A stretch of DNA of 13,365 nt from Actinomycetes bacterium (GTDB taxonomy: Bacteria > Actinomycetota > Actinomycetes > Actinomycetales > Cellulomonadaceae). Of the stretch, positions 1-6,427 are shown one piece after another. Location of the stretch: positions 1-13,365 of the forward strand of contig JAJYTJ010000102.1 in the NCBI GenBank assembly GCA_021793115.1, written 5' to 3'. Under the pieces are notes generated by a model. That model ran no database searches and had not been told where the DNA came from. It saw nothing but the letters and a program-made list of their open reading frames with translations. The translations under genes were made by a program, and so were the position numbers. Position 1 is the first letter of the stretch; each line of letters opens with the position of its first letter.

Positions 1-679
1 CGGGTCCCTCCGCGCCGCCGCCGCGCGGGCCAGGTCGCCGCGCATCCCCGCCGTGCGGTGCCGGTCCCCCCGCGTCGCGCCCGGCGGCCAGGCGCCGCTC
101 GCTGCGGGCGCGCCCGATGCGGGCGACGACCAGGGCCAGCACGACGAGCGCGAGGATGCCGCCGAGCACGGCCGGCCGGGTGCTCGACGCCGGCGTGGTG
201 ACCGGCGTGGTGGCCGGCGTGGTGGCCGTTGGGGTCGCGGTCGGCGGCGTCGCGCCCGGCGCCGTCGTCGCCTCGGTGCCCGTGCCCGCCGGCGCCGCGC
301 TCGTCGCGGTGAAGGTGAACGAGCCCGTCACCGGGTGCCCGTCGGCCGAGGTCACGCGCCACTCCACCCGATAGCTCCCGGCGGGGCGCAACGGCACGAG
401 CTGCTGCACCACGGTGACGCCGTCGAGCACCGCGCTCCCCTGCGACACCACGGCCCCGTCGGGCCCGGTGACGAGGACCTGGGTGCCGAGCGCGATGGCG
501 GGCTCGGCGAACGTCAGCACCACCTGCGCCGGGGCCGTGGCAATGGTCGCGGCGTCGGTGGGCGAGGTGCTCACGATCTCGTCGTGCGCCGCGGCGGGAC
601 CCGCGGCGAGCGCCACTGCCGCCGCCGCGCCGGCCAGCACCGCGAGCGCGCGCCGCACCCGTCGTCCCCGCGTCGCCAT
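1..679 (-). CDS. copC: CopC-domain copper-binding protein (3' end beyond the window)
   Basis: Extracytoplasmic CopC-type protein that binds Cu(II) in the copper resistance or acquisition systems of this family. The frame reads from the ATG at 679 for 226 codons without a stop and leaves the window at its left edge. Residues 1-31 are a typical signal peptide (basic start, Ala-rich core, AAA|H cleavage). The mature protein would begin with His32, and an ADGHPVTGSFTFT segment supplies Asp113 and His115. Mature His1 plus an Asp-x-His pair is the Cu(II) site known for CopC. There is no Met besides the start, so the Met-rich Cu(I) site of some CopCs is absent. A Thr/Pro/Ala linker (about 127-167) leads to one membrane helix (about 170-186) and a basic Gly/Pro-rich tail. 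A GGTGAG ribosome site lies just before the start. It is divergent from the Rieske gene. Family call firm; partner CopD/YcnJ gene not visible. Confidence 0.88.
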   Translation of the reverse strand, partial: MATRGRRVRRALAVLAGAAAAVALAAGPAAAHDEIVSTSPTDAATIATAPAQVVLTFAEPAIALGTQVLVTGPDGAVVSQGSAVLDGVTVVQQLVPLRPAGSYRVEWRVTSADGHPVTGSFTFTATSAAPAGTGTEATTAPGATPPTATPTATTPATTPVTTPASSTRPAVLGGILALVVLALVVARIGRARSERRLAAGRDAGGPAPHGGDARRPGPRGGGAEGP

Positions 680-763
680 GGCCTCACCGTAGTGCGCGGC
701 CCCTCGCGAGCCCTCCCAGCAAACGCACAGGCGCCTCGCCTCGCCGCGGCCTCGGGGCCGGGT

Positions 764-779
764 TAGCGTCCGTCGGACG
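764..779 (+). promoter_or_regulatory. Putative -10 box and palindrome before the Rieske gene
   Basis: TAGCGT at 764-769 fits the actinobacterial TAnnnT -10 pattern. It overlaps a 13-bp perfect palindrome, CGTCCG-T-CGGACG (767-779), ending 17 bases before the ATG at 797. No clear -35 hexamer was found. The palindrome could be a repressor site or chance in GC-rich DNA. Confidence 0.3.
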
Positions 780-796
780 AGCCGTGGAGGTGCCGC

Positions 797-1318
797 ATGG
801 GGACCGGGCCGACGAGGCGTGAGGTGCTGGCCGGCGCGGGCCTGCTCACCGGCGTCGGCGCGCTGGCCGCGTGCGGCGTGGGATCGTCGGGCAGCGGGAC
901 CGGCGGCAGGAACGGCAGCGGGAACGGTCGCGGGAACGGCGGCGCGGCCGGCGGGAACGGCGGCGCGGCCGGCGGGAACGGTGGCGCCCCCGGCGGGAAC
1001 GGTGGCGCGCCCGGCGGGCAGAGCACCGGGCCCCTCGCGGCCGTGGCGAACGTGCCCGTGGGCGGCGCGGCCTCCGCGACGCTCGACGGCCAGCCCATCC
1101 TGCTCACGCAGGCGAAGGCCGGCACCATCGTCGGGCTCTCGGCGATCTGCACCCACCAGGGCTGCACCGTGCTGCCCCGCGGTAACCGGCTGCTCTGCCC
1201 GTGCCACGGCTCGGTCTACGCGCTCGACGGATCCAACGTCAGCGGACCGGCACCGTCGCCGCTGCCGCCCGTGCCGGTGCACGTGGTGAGCGGCGAGGTG
1301 CTCCCCGGGGCGGGCTGA
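797..1318 (+). CDS. Tat-exported Rieske 2Fe-2S lipoprotein
   Basis: Small single-domain Rieske electron-transfer protein, predicted to be anchored outside the membrane. Twin arginines (TRREVL, residues 6-11) are followed by a hydrophobic stretch and a lipobox-like LAAC ending at Cys26, so it looks like a Tat-exported lipoprotein. Residues about 27-78 form a Gly/Asn-rich linker, and the Rieske fold occupies about 79-170. Box 1 is C118-T-H120-x-G-C123 and box 2 is C134-P-C136-H137-G-S. By family knowledge C118, H120, C134 and H137 bind the cluster, while C123 and C136 form the disulfide. The ATG at 797 is preceded by GGAGG at 786-790 with ideal spacing. The stop is three bases before the next gene, a membrane protein probably in the same transcript. 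At 173 aa it is too short for a QcrA-type cytochrome bc subunit with three membrane helices. The redox partner is unknown. Confidence 0.9.
   Translation: MGTGPTRREVLAGAGLLTGVGALAACGVGSSGSGTGGRNGSGNGRGNGGAAGGNGGAAGGNGGAPGGNGGAPGGQSTGPLAAVANVPVGGAASATLDGQPILLTQAKAGTIVGLSAICTHQGCTVLPRGNRLLCPCHGSVYALDGSNVSGPAPSPLPPVPVHVVSGEVLPGAG
935..1018 (+). repeat. Four 21-bp in-frame repeats coding a Gly/Asn linker
   Basis: Four contiguous 21-bp units encode NGGA(A/P)GG, residues 47-74 of the Rieske lipoprotein. Units 1 and 2 carry Ala and units 3 and 4 carry Pro at the fifth position. The 21-bp unit keeps the frame whatever the copy number, so linker length can vary between strains without harming the protein. 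Confidence 0.9.
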
Positions 1319-1321
1319 GCC

Positions 1322-1771
1322 GTGCCTCGCGAGGCGGGACGAACCGCGCGGACGGCGGCGCCGGACGCCGCGCGACACCCCGTGGGGCGCACCGCATGGG
1401 CCCTGCGGGTGGTCCTCGCGATCTGCGTCGTCGTCTCCGGCGTGGTGCACTACGCGCGCTGGCACACCGGCATGCGGTACATCGACATCGTCGGTCCGGC
1501 GTTCCTCGTCAACGCGGTCGCCGGCCTGGTCATCGGCGTGCTGCTCCTCACCTGGCGCCACTGGGTCCCGCTGTTCCTGGCGTTCGGCTTCGGGGCGGCG
1601 ACGCTGGGTGCGTTCATCGTCGCCACCTCGCCCGTGGGGCTGTTCGGCGTCCACTCGCGCTGGCAGGGCGCCGCCGAGTGGACGAGCGCCGTGACCGAAG
1701 CGGTGGCGATCGTGCTCGGCGTGGTCGCTCTGGTCGTCGAACGCGGACGGGGCACCCGGACGCGTTCGTGA
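1322..1771 (+). CDS. Four-helix membrane protein of unknown function
   Basis: A 149-aa integral membrane protein that I do not recognise beyond its topology. Four hydrophobic segments are visible: about residues 26-44 (ALRVVLAICVVVSGVV), 58-80 (GPAFLVNAVAGLVIGVLL), 83-105 (PLFLAFGFGAATLGAFIV) and 119-139 (TEAVAIVLGVVALVV). A basic tail follows. The best start is the GTG at 1322, three bases after the Rieske stop, which suggests translational coupling. An in-frame GTG at 1382 would give a shorter N-terminus and keep all four helices. Adjacency to an exported Rieske lipoprotein makes a membrane redox or anchoring role possible, but no haem-ligand pattern is evident (scattered His only, e.g. in VVHYARWH), so this is only inference. 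Confidence 0.75.
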   Translation: MPREAGRTARTAAPDAARHPVGRTAWALRVVLAICVVVSGVVHYARWHTGMRYIDIVGPAFLVNAVAGLVIGVLLLTWRHWVPLFLAFGFGAATLGAFIVATSPVGLFGVHSRWQGAAEWTSAVTEAVAIVLGVVALVVERGRGTRTRS

Positions 1772-2120
1772 GTGGGCGACGCCCCGTGAGTGGTCGTCGG
1801 GATCACGGACCTTCCGCCACCCCGTCGCGCCGCCGCTGATGCCGAGCACTTTCGCGCCCCCGGCGGAGACCCCGTCGCCAGGGCGCCATGGCGCGCGGTC
1901 AGCCCGGCTCTACAGCGCCTAAGGGCGCCCTCGTCGGACCGTGGCACGACGAAGGCGCCCTGCCGCGCTGACGAGGACGGAGCTGGGCGGCGACGGGGCG
2001 GCGCGGAGCGCCGGGACGTCCGAGCGGGCCGACGAGAGAGACGCGAAGCGCCGCCGCGGCGGGAACCACCGGGGCCGGAGCGCGCGGACGGGTATCACCG
2101 GAACGGGGCCGGTGCGACGG
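1772..2120. other. Gene-free convergent intergenic region
   Basis: About 350 bases between the stop of the plus-strand membrane protein and the stop of the minus-strand E2 gene. No convincing gene: the open frames here are extensions or antisense shadows with no ribosome site. It holds a 12-bp palindrome, GCGCCATGGCGC (1883-1894), and the strong stem-loop at 1922-1961. Bases 1962-2120 are plain purine-rich, GC-rich sequence in which I see no structure. Confidence 0.7.
1922..1961. terminator. Stem-loop terminator between convergent genes
   Basis: Arms 1922-1936 (AGGGCGCCCTCGTCG) and 1947-1961 (CGACGAAGGCGCCCT) pair over 15 positions with one mismatch, around a 10-base loop. There is no T-run, as is common for actinobacterial terminators. 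It lies 151 bases after the plus-strand unit and about 160 bases past the end of the E2 gene, so it could serve both directions. Confidence 0.7.
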
Positions 2121-3644
2121 TCAGCCCCAGACGAGCGCCTGCGCCGGGTCCTGCAGGATCGCGGCGATGTCGGCCAGCACGCGCGAGCCGAGCTCGCCGT
2201 CCACCAGGCGGTGGTCGACCGAGAGCGCGAGCTGCGTCACGTAGCGCGGCTTGATCTTGCCCTTGTGGACCCACGGCTGCTGCCGGATGGCCCCGAACGC
2301 CAGGATCGCAGCCTCGCCCGGGTTGAGGATGGGCGTCCCCGTGTCGATGCCGAACACGCCCACGTTGGTGATGGTGATCGTGCCGTCGGCCATCTCCGCC
2401 GGGCTCGTCCGGCCCGCCCGTGCGTTGGCCGTCAGCTCGGCGAGCCCGCGGGCCAGGCCCAGCAGCGACAACCGGTGCGCGTCCTTGACGTTGGGCACGA
2501 CGAGCCCGCGCGGCGTCGCCGCCGCGATGCCGAGGTTGACGTAGTGCTTGTAGACGATCTCCTGCGTGGCCTCGTCCCACGAGGCGTTGACCTCGGGGTG
2601 CCGGCGCACGGCCAGCAGCAACGCCTTCGCGGTGATGAGCAGCGGCGTGACGCGCACGTCGGCGAACTCGCGGTCCGCCCGCAGCTTCTCGACGAGCTTC
2701 ATGGTCCGCGTGACGTCGATCGTCTGGAAGACCGTGACGTGAGGGGCGGTGAACGCACTCGTGACCATCGCCTCGGCGGTGCGCTTGCGCACCGACCGGA
2801 CGGGGACCCGCGTCTGGCGGCCGTCCGCCGAGACGGTGCCGCTGGCCAGCCACGGCTGGTCGTCCTCCGGGTAGGTGGCCAGCTCCTTCGCCTGCGCGCG
2901 CGCCGCGTGCTCGAGCACGTCCTCGCGCGTGACGATGCCGCCCGGCCCCGTGGCCGCGACGCCATCGAGGTCGACCCCCAGGTCGCGCGCCAGCTTGCGC
3001 ACCGGCGGCTTGGCCAACGCGTGGCCGGCCGCGCCGCCCGCGGCGGGGCCCGACGAGGCCCGCGCGACCGCCGCGCCCGCGGCCGGGGCCGACGAGGCCG
3101 ACGCGGGAACCGGGACCCGGGACGGAACCGAGGCGGACGCGGGGACCCGGGACGGAACCGCGGCCGACGCGGGGACCGGGGCCGCAGCCGTGACCGAGGC
3201 CGACGAGGCCGGAGTGACGGTGGCCGACGAGGCCGCCGGAGCCACCCGGGCCCGGCGCGACGTCGCCGGGGACGTGCCGTACCCGACGAGCACGGCACCG
3301 CCGGGCTCGTCGGCCTCGGCGCCGGACGCCTCCACGGGCCTCGCCGGGGCGGCCGCGGAGCCGTCCTCGGAGGCCGGGTCGGCGGGCGCCGCGCCCGTGG
3401 GGTCGGTGTCGATCTCCACGATGGGCGTGCCCACGGGGACCGTGTCGCCCGGCGTGGCCAGCAGGCGCGTCACGACGCCAGCCCACGGCGAGGGGAGCTC
3501 GACGAGGGACTTCGCCGTCTCGATCTCGACGAGCACCTGGTTGACCGTCACCGCGTCGCCGGGGGCCACGTGCCACTCGACGATCTCGGCCTCGGTCAGG
3601 CCCTCGCCCGCGTCGGGGAGGAGGAACTGCTGCATCACCGGCAT
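2121..3644 (-). CDS. bkdC: 2-oxoacid dehydrogenase E2 (dihydrolipoamide acyltransferase)
   Basis: Core subunit of a 2-oxoacid dehydrogenase complex. It carries the acyl group on lipoyl-lysine and transfers it to CoA in the cytoplasm. The 507 aa show one lipoyl domain (about 3-78) with attachment Lys45 in EIETAKS, and a long Ala/Pro/Ser linker (about 80-205) containing repeats around VPSRVPASAS. A subunit-binding domain (about 209-246, KPPVRKLARDLGVDL...TGPGGIVTREDV) follows, then the catalytic domain (about 272-507) with DHRLVDG, catalytic His478 and Asp482. GYGTSPATSRRARV in the linker resembles other actinobacterial E2s. The ATG at 3644 is three bases after the E1-beta stop; a second in-frame ATG is at codon 4. 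It is the last gene of the operon. Branched-chain specificity is inferred from the E1 partners; an acetoin or pyruvate role is less likely but not excluded. Confidence 0.95.
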   Translation of the reverse strand: MPVMQQFLLPDAGEGLTEAEIVEWHVAPGDAVTVNQVLVEIETAKSLVELPSPWAGVVTRLLATPGDTVPVGTPIVEIDTDPTGAAPADPASEDGSAAAPARPVEASGAEADEPGGAVLVGYGTSPATSRRARVAPAASSATVTPASSASVTAAAPVPASAAVPSRVPASASVPSRVPVPASASSAPAAGAAVARASSGPAAGGAAGHALAKPPVRKLARDLGVDLDGVAATGPGGIVTREDVLEHAARAQAKELATYPEDDQPWLASGTVSADGRQTRVPVRSVRKRTAEAMVTSAFTAPHVTVFQTIDVTRTMKLVEKLRADREFADVRVTPLLITAKALLLAVRRHPEVNASWDEATQEIVYKHYVNLGIAAATPRGLVVPNVKDAHRLSLLGLARGLAELTANARAGRTSPAEMADGTITITNVGVFGIDTGTPILNPGEAAILAFGAIRQQPWVHKGKIKPRYVTQLALSVDHRLVDGELGSRVLADIAAILQDPAQALVWG

Positions 3645-3647
3645 CTG

Positions 3648-4709
3648 TCAGAACCCCATCGCCCGGTCGACCGAATCGAGCACCCGGTCGAGGCTCGGCA
3701 GGTAGTCGTGCTCGCTCTTGGCCACCGGGTAGGGCACGTGGAAGCCGCCGACGCGCAGCACGGGCGCCTCCAGGTGGTAGAAGCACTCCTCGCTGATCCG
3801 CGCCGCGACCTCCGCGCCCGCGCCGTAGAGCACGGGCGCCTCGTGCACGACGATGCAGCGACGGGTCTTGCGCACCGAGGCCGCCACCGTCGGCAGGTCC
3901 AGCGGCGAGAGCGCGCGCAGGTCGACCACCTCGAGCGACGTGCCGGCCGTGGCGGCGGACTCCGCGGCGGCGAGCGCCGTGGCGACGGTCGGCCCGTAGG
4001 CCACGAGCGTGGCGTCGGTGCCCTGGCGCACCACGCGTGCGGTGTCGAGGATCGACGGGTCGGCCGCCGCGCGGGCGCCGTCGGGACCCGCGGGCTCGTC
4101 GGGCCCGAGGTCGACCTCGCCCTTGTCCCAGTAGCGGACCTTGGGCTCGAAGAAGATCACGGGGTCCGGCGACGCGACGGCCGCGCGGATCATCGTGTAC
4201 GCGTCGGCCGGTGACGACGGCGAGACGACGCGCAGGCCGGGGGTGTGCGCGAAGAGCACCTCGGGGGACTCGCTGTGGTGCTCCACCGCGCCGATGCCCC
4301 CCGCGTAGGGGATGCGGATGACCACGGGCACGGTCAGCTGGCCGCGCGACCGGTAGTGCATCTTGGCCAGCTGTGTGGTGATCTGGTCGAACGCGGGGAA
4401 GACGAACCCGTCGAACTGGATCTCGACCACGGGCCGGTAGCCGCGCAGCGCGAGCCCGATCGCGGTGCCGACGATGCCGGACTCCGCCAGGGGCGTGTCG
4501 ACCACCCGGGACGGGCCGAACTCGGCGTGCAGCCCGTCGGTGACGCGGAAGACCCCGCCGAGCCGGCCGACGTCCTCGCCCATGATCATCACGGTCGGGT
4601 CGTCGGCCATGGCCCGGCGCAGGCCGGCGGTGATCGCCTTCGCGAACGTCAGTCGCTGGACGCCGCCGACGGGGGCGGGAATCGCAGGCCGGGTCTCGGT
4701 CGTCGTCAT
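3648..4709 (-). CDS. bkdB: 2-oxoacid dehydrogenase E1 beta subunit
   Basis: Beta half of the thiamine-diphosphate-dependent E1, which decarboxylates 2-oxoacids and acylates the lipoyl group of E2. The 353 aa span the usual pyrimidine-binding and C-terminal transketolase domains. Visible landmarks are GEDVG (44-48), the conserved Glu76 in DTPLAESGIVG that activates thiamine, EIQFDGFVFPAFDQI (about 96-110) and VEHHSESPE (about 142-150). FFEPKVRYW (about 186-194) also stands out. The EIQF...FPAFDQI and FFEPK segments resemble branched-chain E1-beta more than mitochondrial-type pyruvate E1-beta. The ATG at 4709 overlaps the E1-alpha stop by four bases (ATGA), implying translational coupling, and GAGGGGAG just upstream is a good ribosome site. 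The open frame extends further upstream but only as antisense-like sequence inside E1-alpha. Family call firm; substrate inferred. Confidence 0.95.
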   Translation of the reverse strand: MTTTETRPAIPAPVGGVQRLTFAKAITAGLRRAMADDPTVMIMGEDVGRLGGVFRVTDGLHAEFGPSRVVDTPLAESGIVGTAIGLALRGYRPVVEIQFDGFVFPAFDQITTQLAKMHYRSRGQLTVPVVIRIPYAGGIGAVEHHSESPEVLFAHTPGLRVVSPSSPADAYTMIRAAVASPDPVIFFEPKVRYWDKGEVDLGPDEPAGPDGARAAADPSILDTARVVRQGTDATLVAYGPTVATALAAAESAATAGTSLEVVDLRALSPLDLPTVAASVRKTRRCIVVHEAPVLYGAGAEVAARISEECFYHLEAPVLRVGGFHVPYPVAKSEHDYLPSLDRVLDSVDRAMGF

Positions 4710-5836
4710 CGCGCGCTCCCCTCGAACGAGGCCTCGTAGGCCTCGAACCACTGCCGGTCCGTCTCGACCACCGCGTGCGGGGTCGCGTACACGTGCTCGA
4801 ACATCCGGTCGGCCGCCGGCCGGCCCATCGCGCGCACCTGGGTGCGCAGCCGCTCCCCGAGCGCGTCGCCCTCGGCGGCGACCCCCTCCTCGAACCCCTC
4901 GGGCAGCTCGCCCAGCCGGTCGAGGTACGCCCGCAGCCGCTCGATCGGGTCGCGGCGGCGCCAGTGCTGCTCCTCGTCGGACGTGCGGTAGCGACTCGGG
5001 TCGTCGGACGTGGTGTGCGCGCCCATCCGGTAGGTGAGCGCCTCGACGAACGTCGGGCCGCCGCCGGTGTGCGCCCGCTCGAGCGCCGCGGCGGTCACGG
5101 CGTAGACGGCCAGCACGTCGTTGCCGTCCACCCGCACGGACGGGATGCCGAAGCCGGGGGCACGGTTGGCGATCGGGGCGATCGCCTGGCTCGTCGTCGG
5201 CTCGCTGATGGCCCACTGGTTGTTCTGGCAGAAGAGGACCACCGGAGCCTGGGTGACGGCCGCGAAGACCATCGCCTCGTTGACGTCGCCCTGGCTCGTC
5301 GAGCCGTCGCCGAAGTAGGTGACGACCGCGGTGTCCCGGGCCGGGTCGCCCGTGCCGACGAGGCCGTCGCGCTGCACGCCCATGGCGTAGCCCGTCGCGT
5401 GCAGCGGGTGGGCGCCGACGACGAGCGTGTAGAGGTGGAAGCCGTGCGCCACCGGGTCCCAGCCGCCGTGCTCCACGCCGCGGAACAGCCGCAGCACGTC
5501 GACGAGGTCGACGCCGCGCACGAGTGCGACGCCGTGCTCGCGGTAGGAGGGGAACACGTGGTCTTGCGGCGCGAGCGCGTACGCCGAGCCGATCTGCGCG
5601 GCCTCCTGGCCCAGCGCCTGCGCGAAGAGCGCCAGCTCGCCCTGCCGCTGCAGCGCCGTGGCCTCCACGTCGAAGCGGCGCGCGAGCACCATGTCCCGGT
5701 ACATGCCGCGCAGCTGCTCCGGCGTGAGGGCGGCCGCGCGCTCGTCGTACGCCGCGGAGGCGAGGCGCTCGCCCTCGGGGCTGAGCAGGCGGACGAGGCC
5801 GTCCTCGGAGAGGGGACCGAGCGGGGAGGCGGTCAC
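4706..5836 (-). CDS. bkdA: 2-oxoacid dehydrogenase E1 alpha subunit
   Basis: Alpha half of the thiamine-diphosphate E1, first gene of the E1-alpha/E1-beta/E2 operon. The 376-aa product has the diphosphate-binding motif GDGS (176-179) through Asn205/Asn206 in CQNNQWAIS, and the conserved loop YRMGAHTTSDDPSRYR (269-284). That loop matches branched-chain-type E1-alpha (TSDD) better than mitochondrial pyruvate E1. The start chosen is the GTG at 5836, with a strong GGAAGGAG ribosome site about eight bases before it. A longer frame opens at 5980 but crosses the operator-like repeats and adds no family sequence. The M. tuberculosis counterparts Rv2495c-Rv2497c, first called pdhABC, were shown to form a branched-chain complex. 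No E3 gene is in the window; the complex would share a lipoamide dehydrogenase encoded elsewhere. Confidence 0.94.
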   Translation of the reverse strand: MTASPLGPLSEDGLVRLLSPEGERLASAAYDERAAALTPEQLRGMYRDMVLARRFDVEATALQRQGELALFAQALGQEAAQIGSAYALAPQDHVFPSYREHGVALVRGVDLVDVLRLFRGVEHGGWDPVAHGFHLYTLVVGAHPLHATGYAMGVQRDGLVGTGDPARDTAVVTYFGDGSTSQGDVNEAMVFAAVTQAPVVLFCQNNQWAISEPTTSQAIAPIANRAPGFGIPSVRVDGNDVLAVYAVTAAALERAHTGGGPTFVEALTYRMGAHTTSDDPSRYRTSDEEQHWRRRDPIERLRAYLDRLGELPEGFEEGVAAEGDALGERLRTQVRAMGRPAADRMFEHVYATPHAVVETDRQWFEAYEASFEGSAR

Positions 5837-5867
5837 GTGGTGCTCCTTCCGGACTGACGGGGCGACG

Positions 5868-5902
5868 AACCTACGCCAGCGTAGGCTACGGTCCCGTAGG
5901 TT
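5868..5902. promoter_or_regulatory. Double-palindrome operator candidate before the bkd operon
   Basis: Two copies of CTACG-N4-CGTAG (5871-5884 and 5886-5899) sit one base apart, giving four half-sites at 15-bp period. The whole is framed by AAC/GTT as one dyad centred on 5885, starting 32 bases upstream of the E1-alpha GTG. Paired palindromes of this size are typical of TetR-like repressors binding as two dimers. On the minus strand a TTGTCG at 5923-5918 could be a -35 element, which would put the sites over the -10 region. No regulator gene is in the window, so the binding protein is unknown. Confidence 0.65.
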
Positions 5903-5990
5903 TCTCGCGAGCGTGGGCGACAAAGCGCCCGCCCCGGGATTGTGGGGAGCCCACTGCCGCGCCGCCCGGGTGAGCCCCAATCACCCCGTG

Positions 5991-6126
5991 CCCCATGAAC
6001 CTGCCCGGCCCGTGGATCTCCCCGGCCCGTGCATCTCCCCCGCCCGCGGATCTGCCCTGCCCGCGGATCTGCCCTGCCCGTGCATCTCCCCCGCCCGCGG
6101 ATCTGCCCGGCCCGTGCATCTCTCCA
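5991..6126 (+). repeat. Tandem array of eight 17-bp units
   Basis: Seven clear units starting at 6008 follow the consensus GCCCGYGSATCTSCCCS, preceded by one degenerate unit (5991-6007). The ATCT core recurs exactly every 17 bases at 6016, 6033, 6050, 6067, 6084, 6101 and 6118. Two sub-types alternate irregularly (GTGCATCTC and GCGGATCTG). Since 17 is not a multiple of three, the array is unlikely to be selected for coding. The plus strand is strongly C-rich. Confidence 0.9.
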
Positions 6127-6145
6127 CACCCACCCAGTGGAAGTC

Positions 6146-6161
6146 AGTGGAGCCGTTTGAC
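6146..6161 (-). repeat. Inverted copy of the GGCTCCA repeat
   Basis: AGTGGAGCCGTTTGAC is the reverse complement, with one mismatch in 16, of bases 6388-6403 at the unit 10/11 junction of the array to its right. The array therefore has an opposite-facing copy on its left flank, allowing a long-range stem. Confidence 0.75.
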
Positions 6162-6189
6162 ACCCGGACTCGGCGTGTCGCGGTCGACT

Positions 6190-6415
6190 GGCTCCACTCG
6201 AGGTCGAACGGCTCCAGTCCTGGGGCGGTTGGCTCCACTCGAGGTCAGATGGCTCCACGCGCTGGCCGACCGGCTCCACTCGAGGTCGAACGGCTCCAGT
6301 CCTGAGGCGGTTGGCTCCACTCGAGGCCAGGGGGCTCTACCCGGCCGTCGAATGGCTCCACCCGCCGGTCGAATGGCTCCACTCACGGTCGAACGGCTCC
6401 ACTCGGGCGCGTGCG
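6190..6415 (+). repeat. Tandem array of eleven 20/21-bp GGCTCCA units
   Basis: The core GGCTCCA (one copy GGCTCTA) starts at 6190, 6210, 6231, 6251, 6272, 6292, 6313, 6333, 6354, 6375 and 6395. The steps are 20, 21, 20, 21, 20, 21, 20, 21, 21 and 20 bases, close to two helical turns. Odd-numbered units 1-7 mostly continue as ACTCGAGGTC. Bases 6190-6248 recur at 6272-6330 with two differences, an 82-bp higher-order duplication. The last unit ends some 12 bases before the aminotransferase stop codon. No variable spacers exist, so it is not a CRISPR array. Confidence 0.92.
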
Positions 6416-6427
6416 GGTGTCGCCGCA

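Larger units (their letters stand above)
5837..6427. other. Gene-free interval filled by an operator and two tandem arrays
   Basis: A 590-base interval between the E1-alpha start and the aminotransferase stop. Going right it holds the double palindrome (5868-5902), a small hairpin (GGGCG/CGCCC, 5915-5930), the 17-bp array (5991-6126), an inverted copy of the second repeat (6146-6161) and the 20/21-bp array (6190-6415). Open frames on both strands exist only because the repeats lack stops. None has a recognisable ribosome site or protein family, so I call no gene here. Confidence 0.75.

Noticed and set aside
1941..4214. 757-codon plus-strand frame
   Set aside because: Antisense shadow of the E2 and E1-beta genes; its Arg/Gly/His-rich product is typical of GC-rich complement reading.
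5944..5979. GGGG/CCCC hairpin that might end aminotransferase transcription
   Set aside because: Only short stems separated by an internal loop; too weak to call a terminator.
5833..6279. Open frames of 77-148 codons on the minus strand across the repeat arrays
   Set aside because: They exist because the repeats lack stop codons. The 17- and 20/21-bp periods shift the frame from unit to unit, there is no ribosome site, and the peptides resemble no family.
6190..6415. CRISPR array
   Set aside because: Units are contiguous and similar along their length, with no unique spacers of 30 or more bases, no repeat of CRISPR length and no cas gene.
6190..6415. Plasmid iterons or a chromosome origin
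   Set aside because: The spacing would fit iterons, but there is no Rep gene, no DnaA-box cluster (TTATCCACA-like) and no AT-rich stretch; the surroundings are chromosomal metabolic genes.
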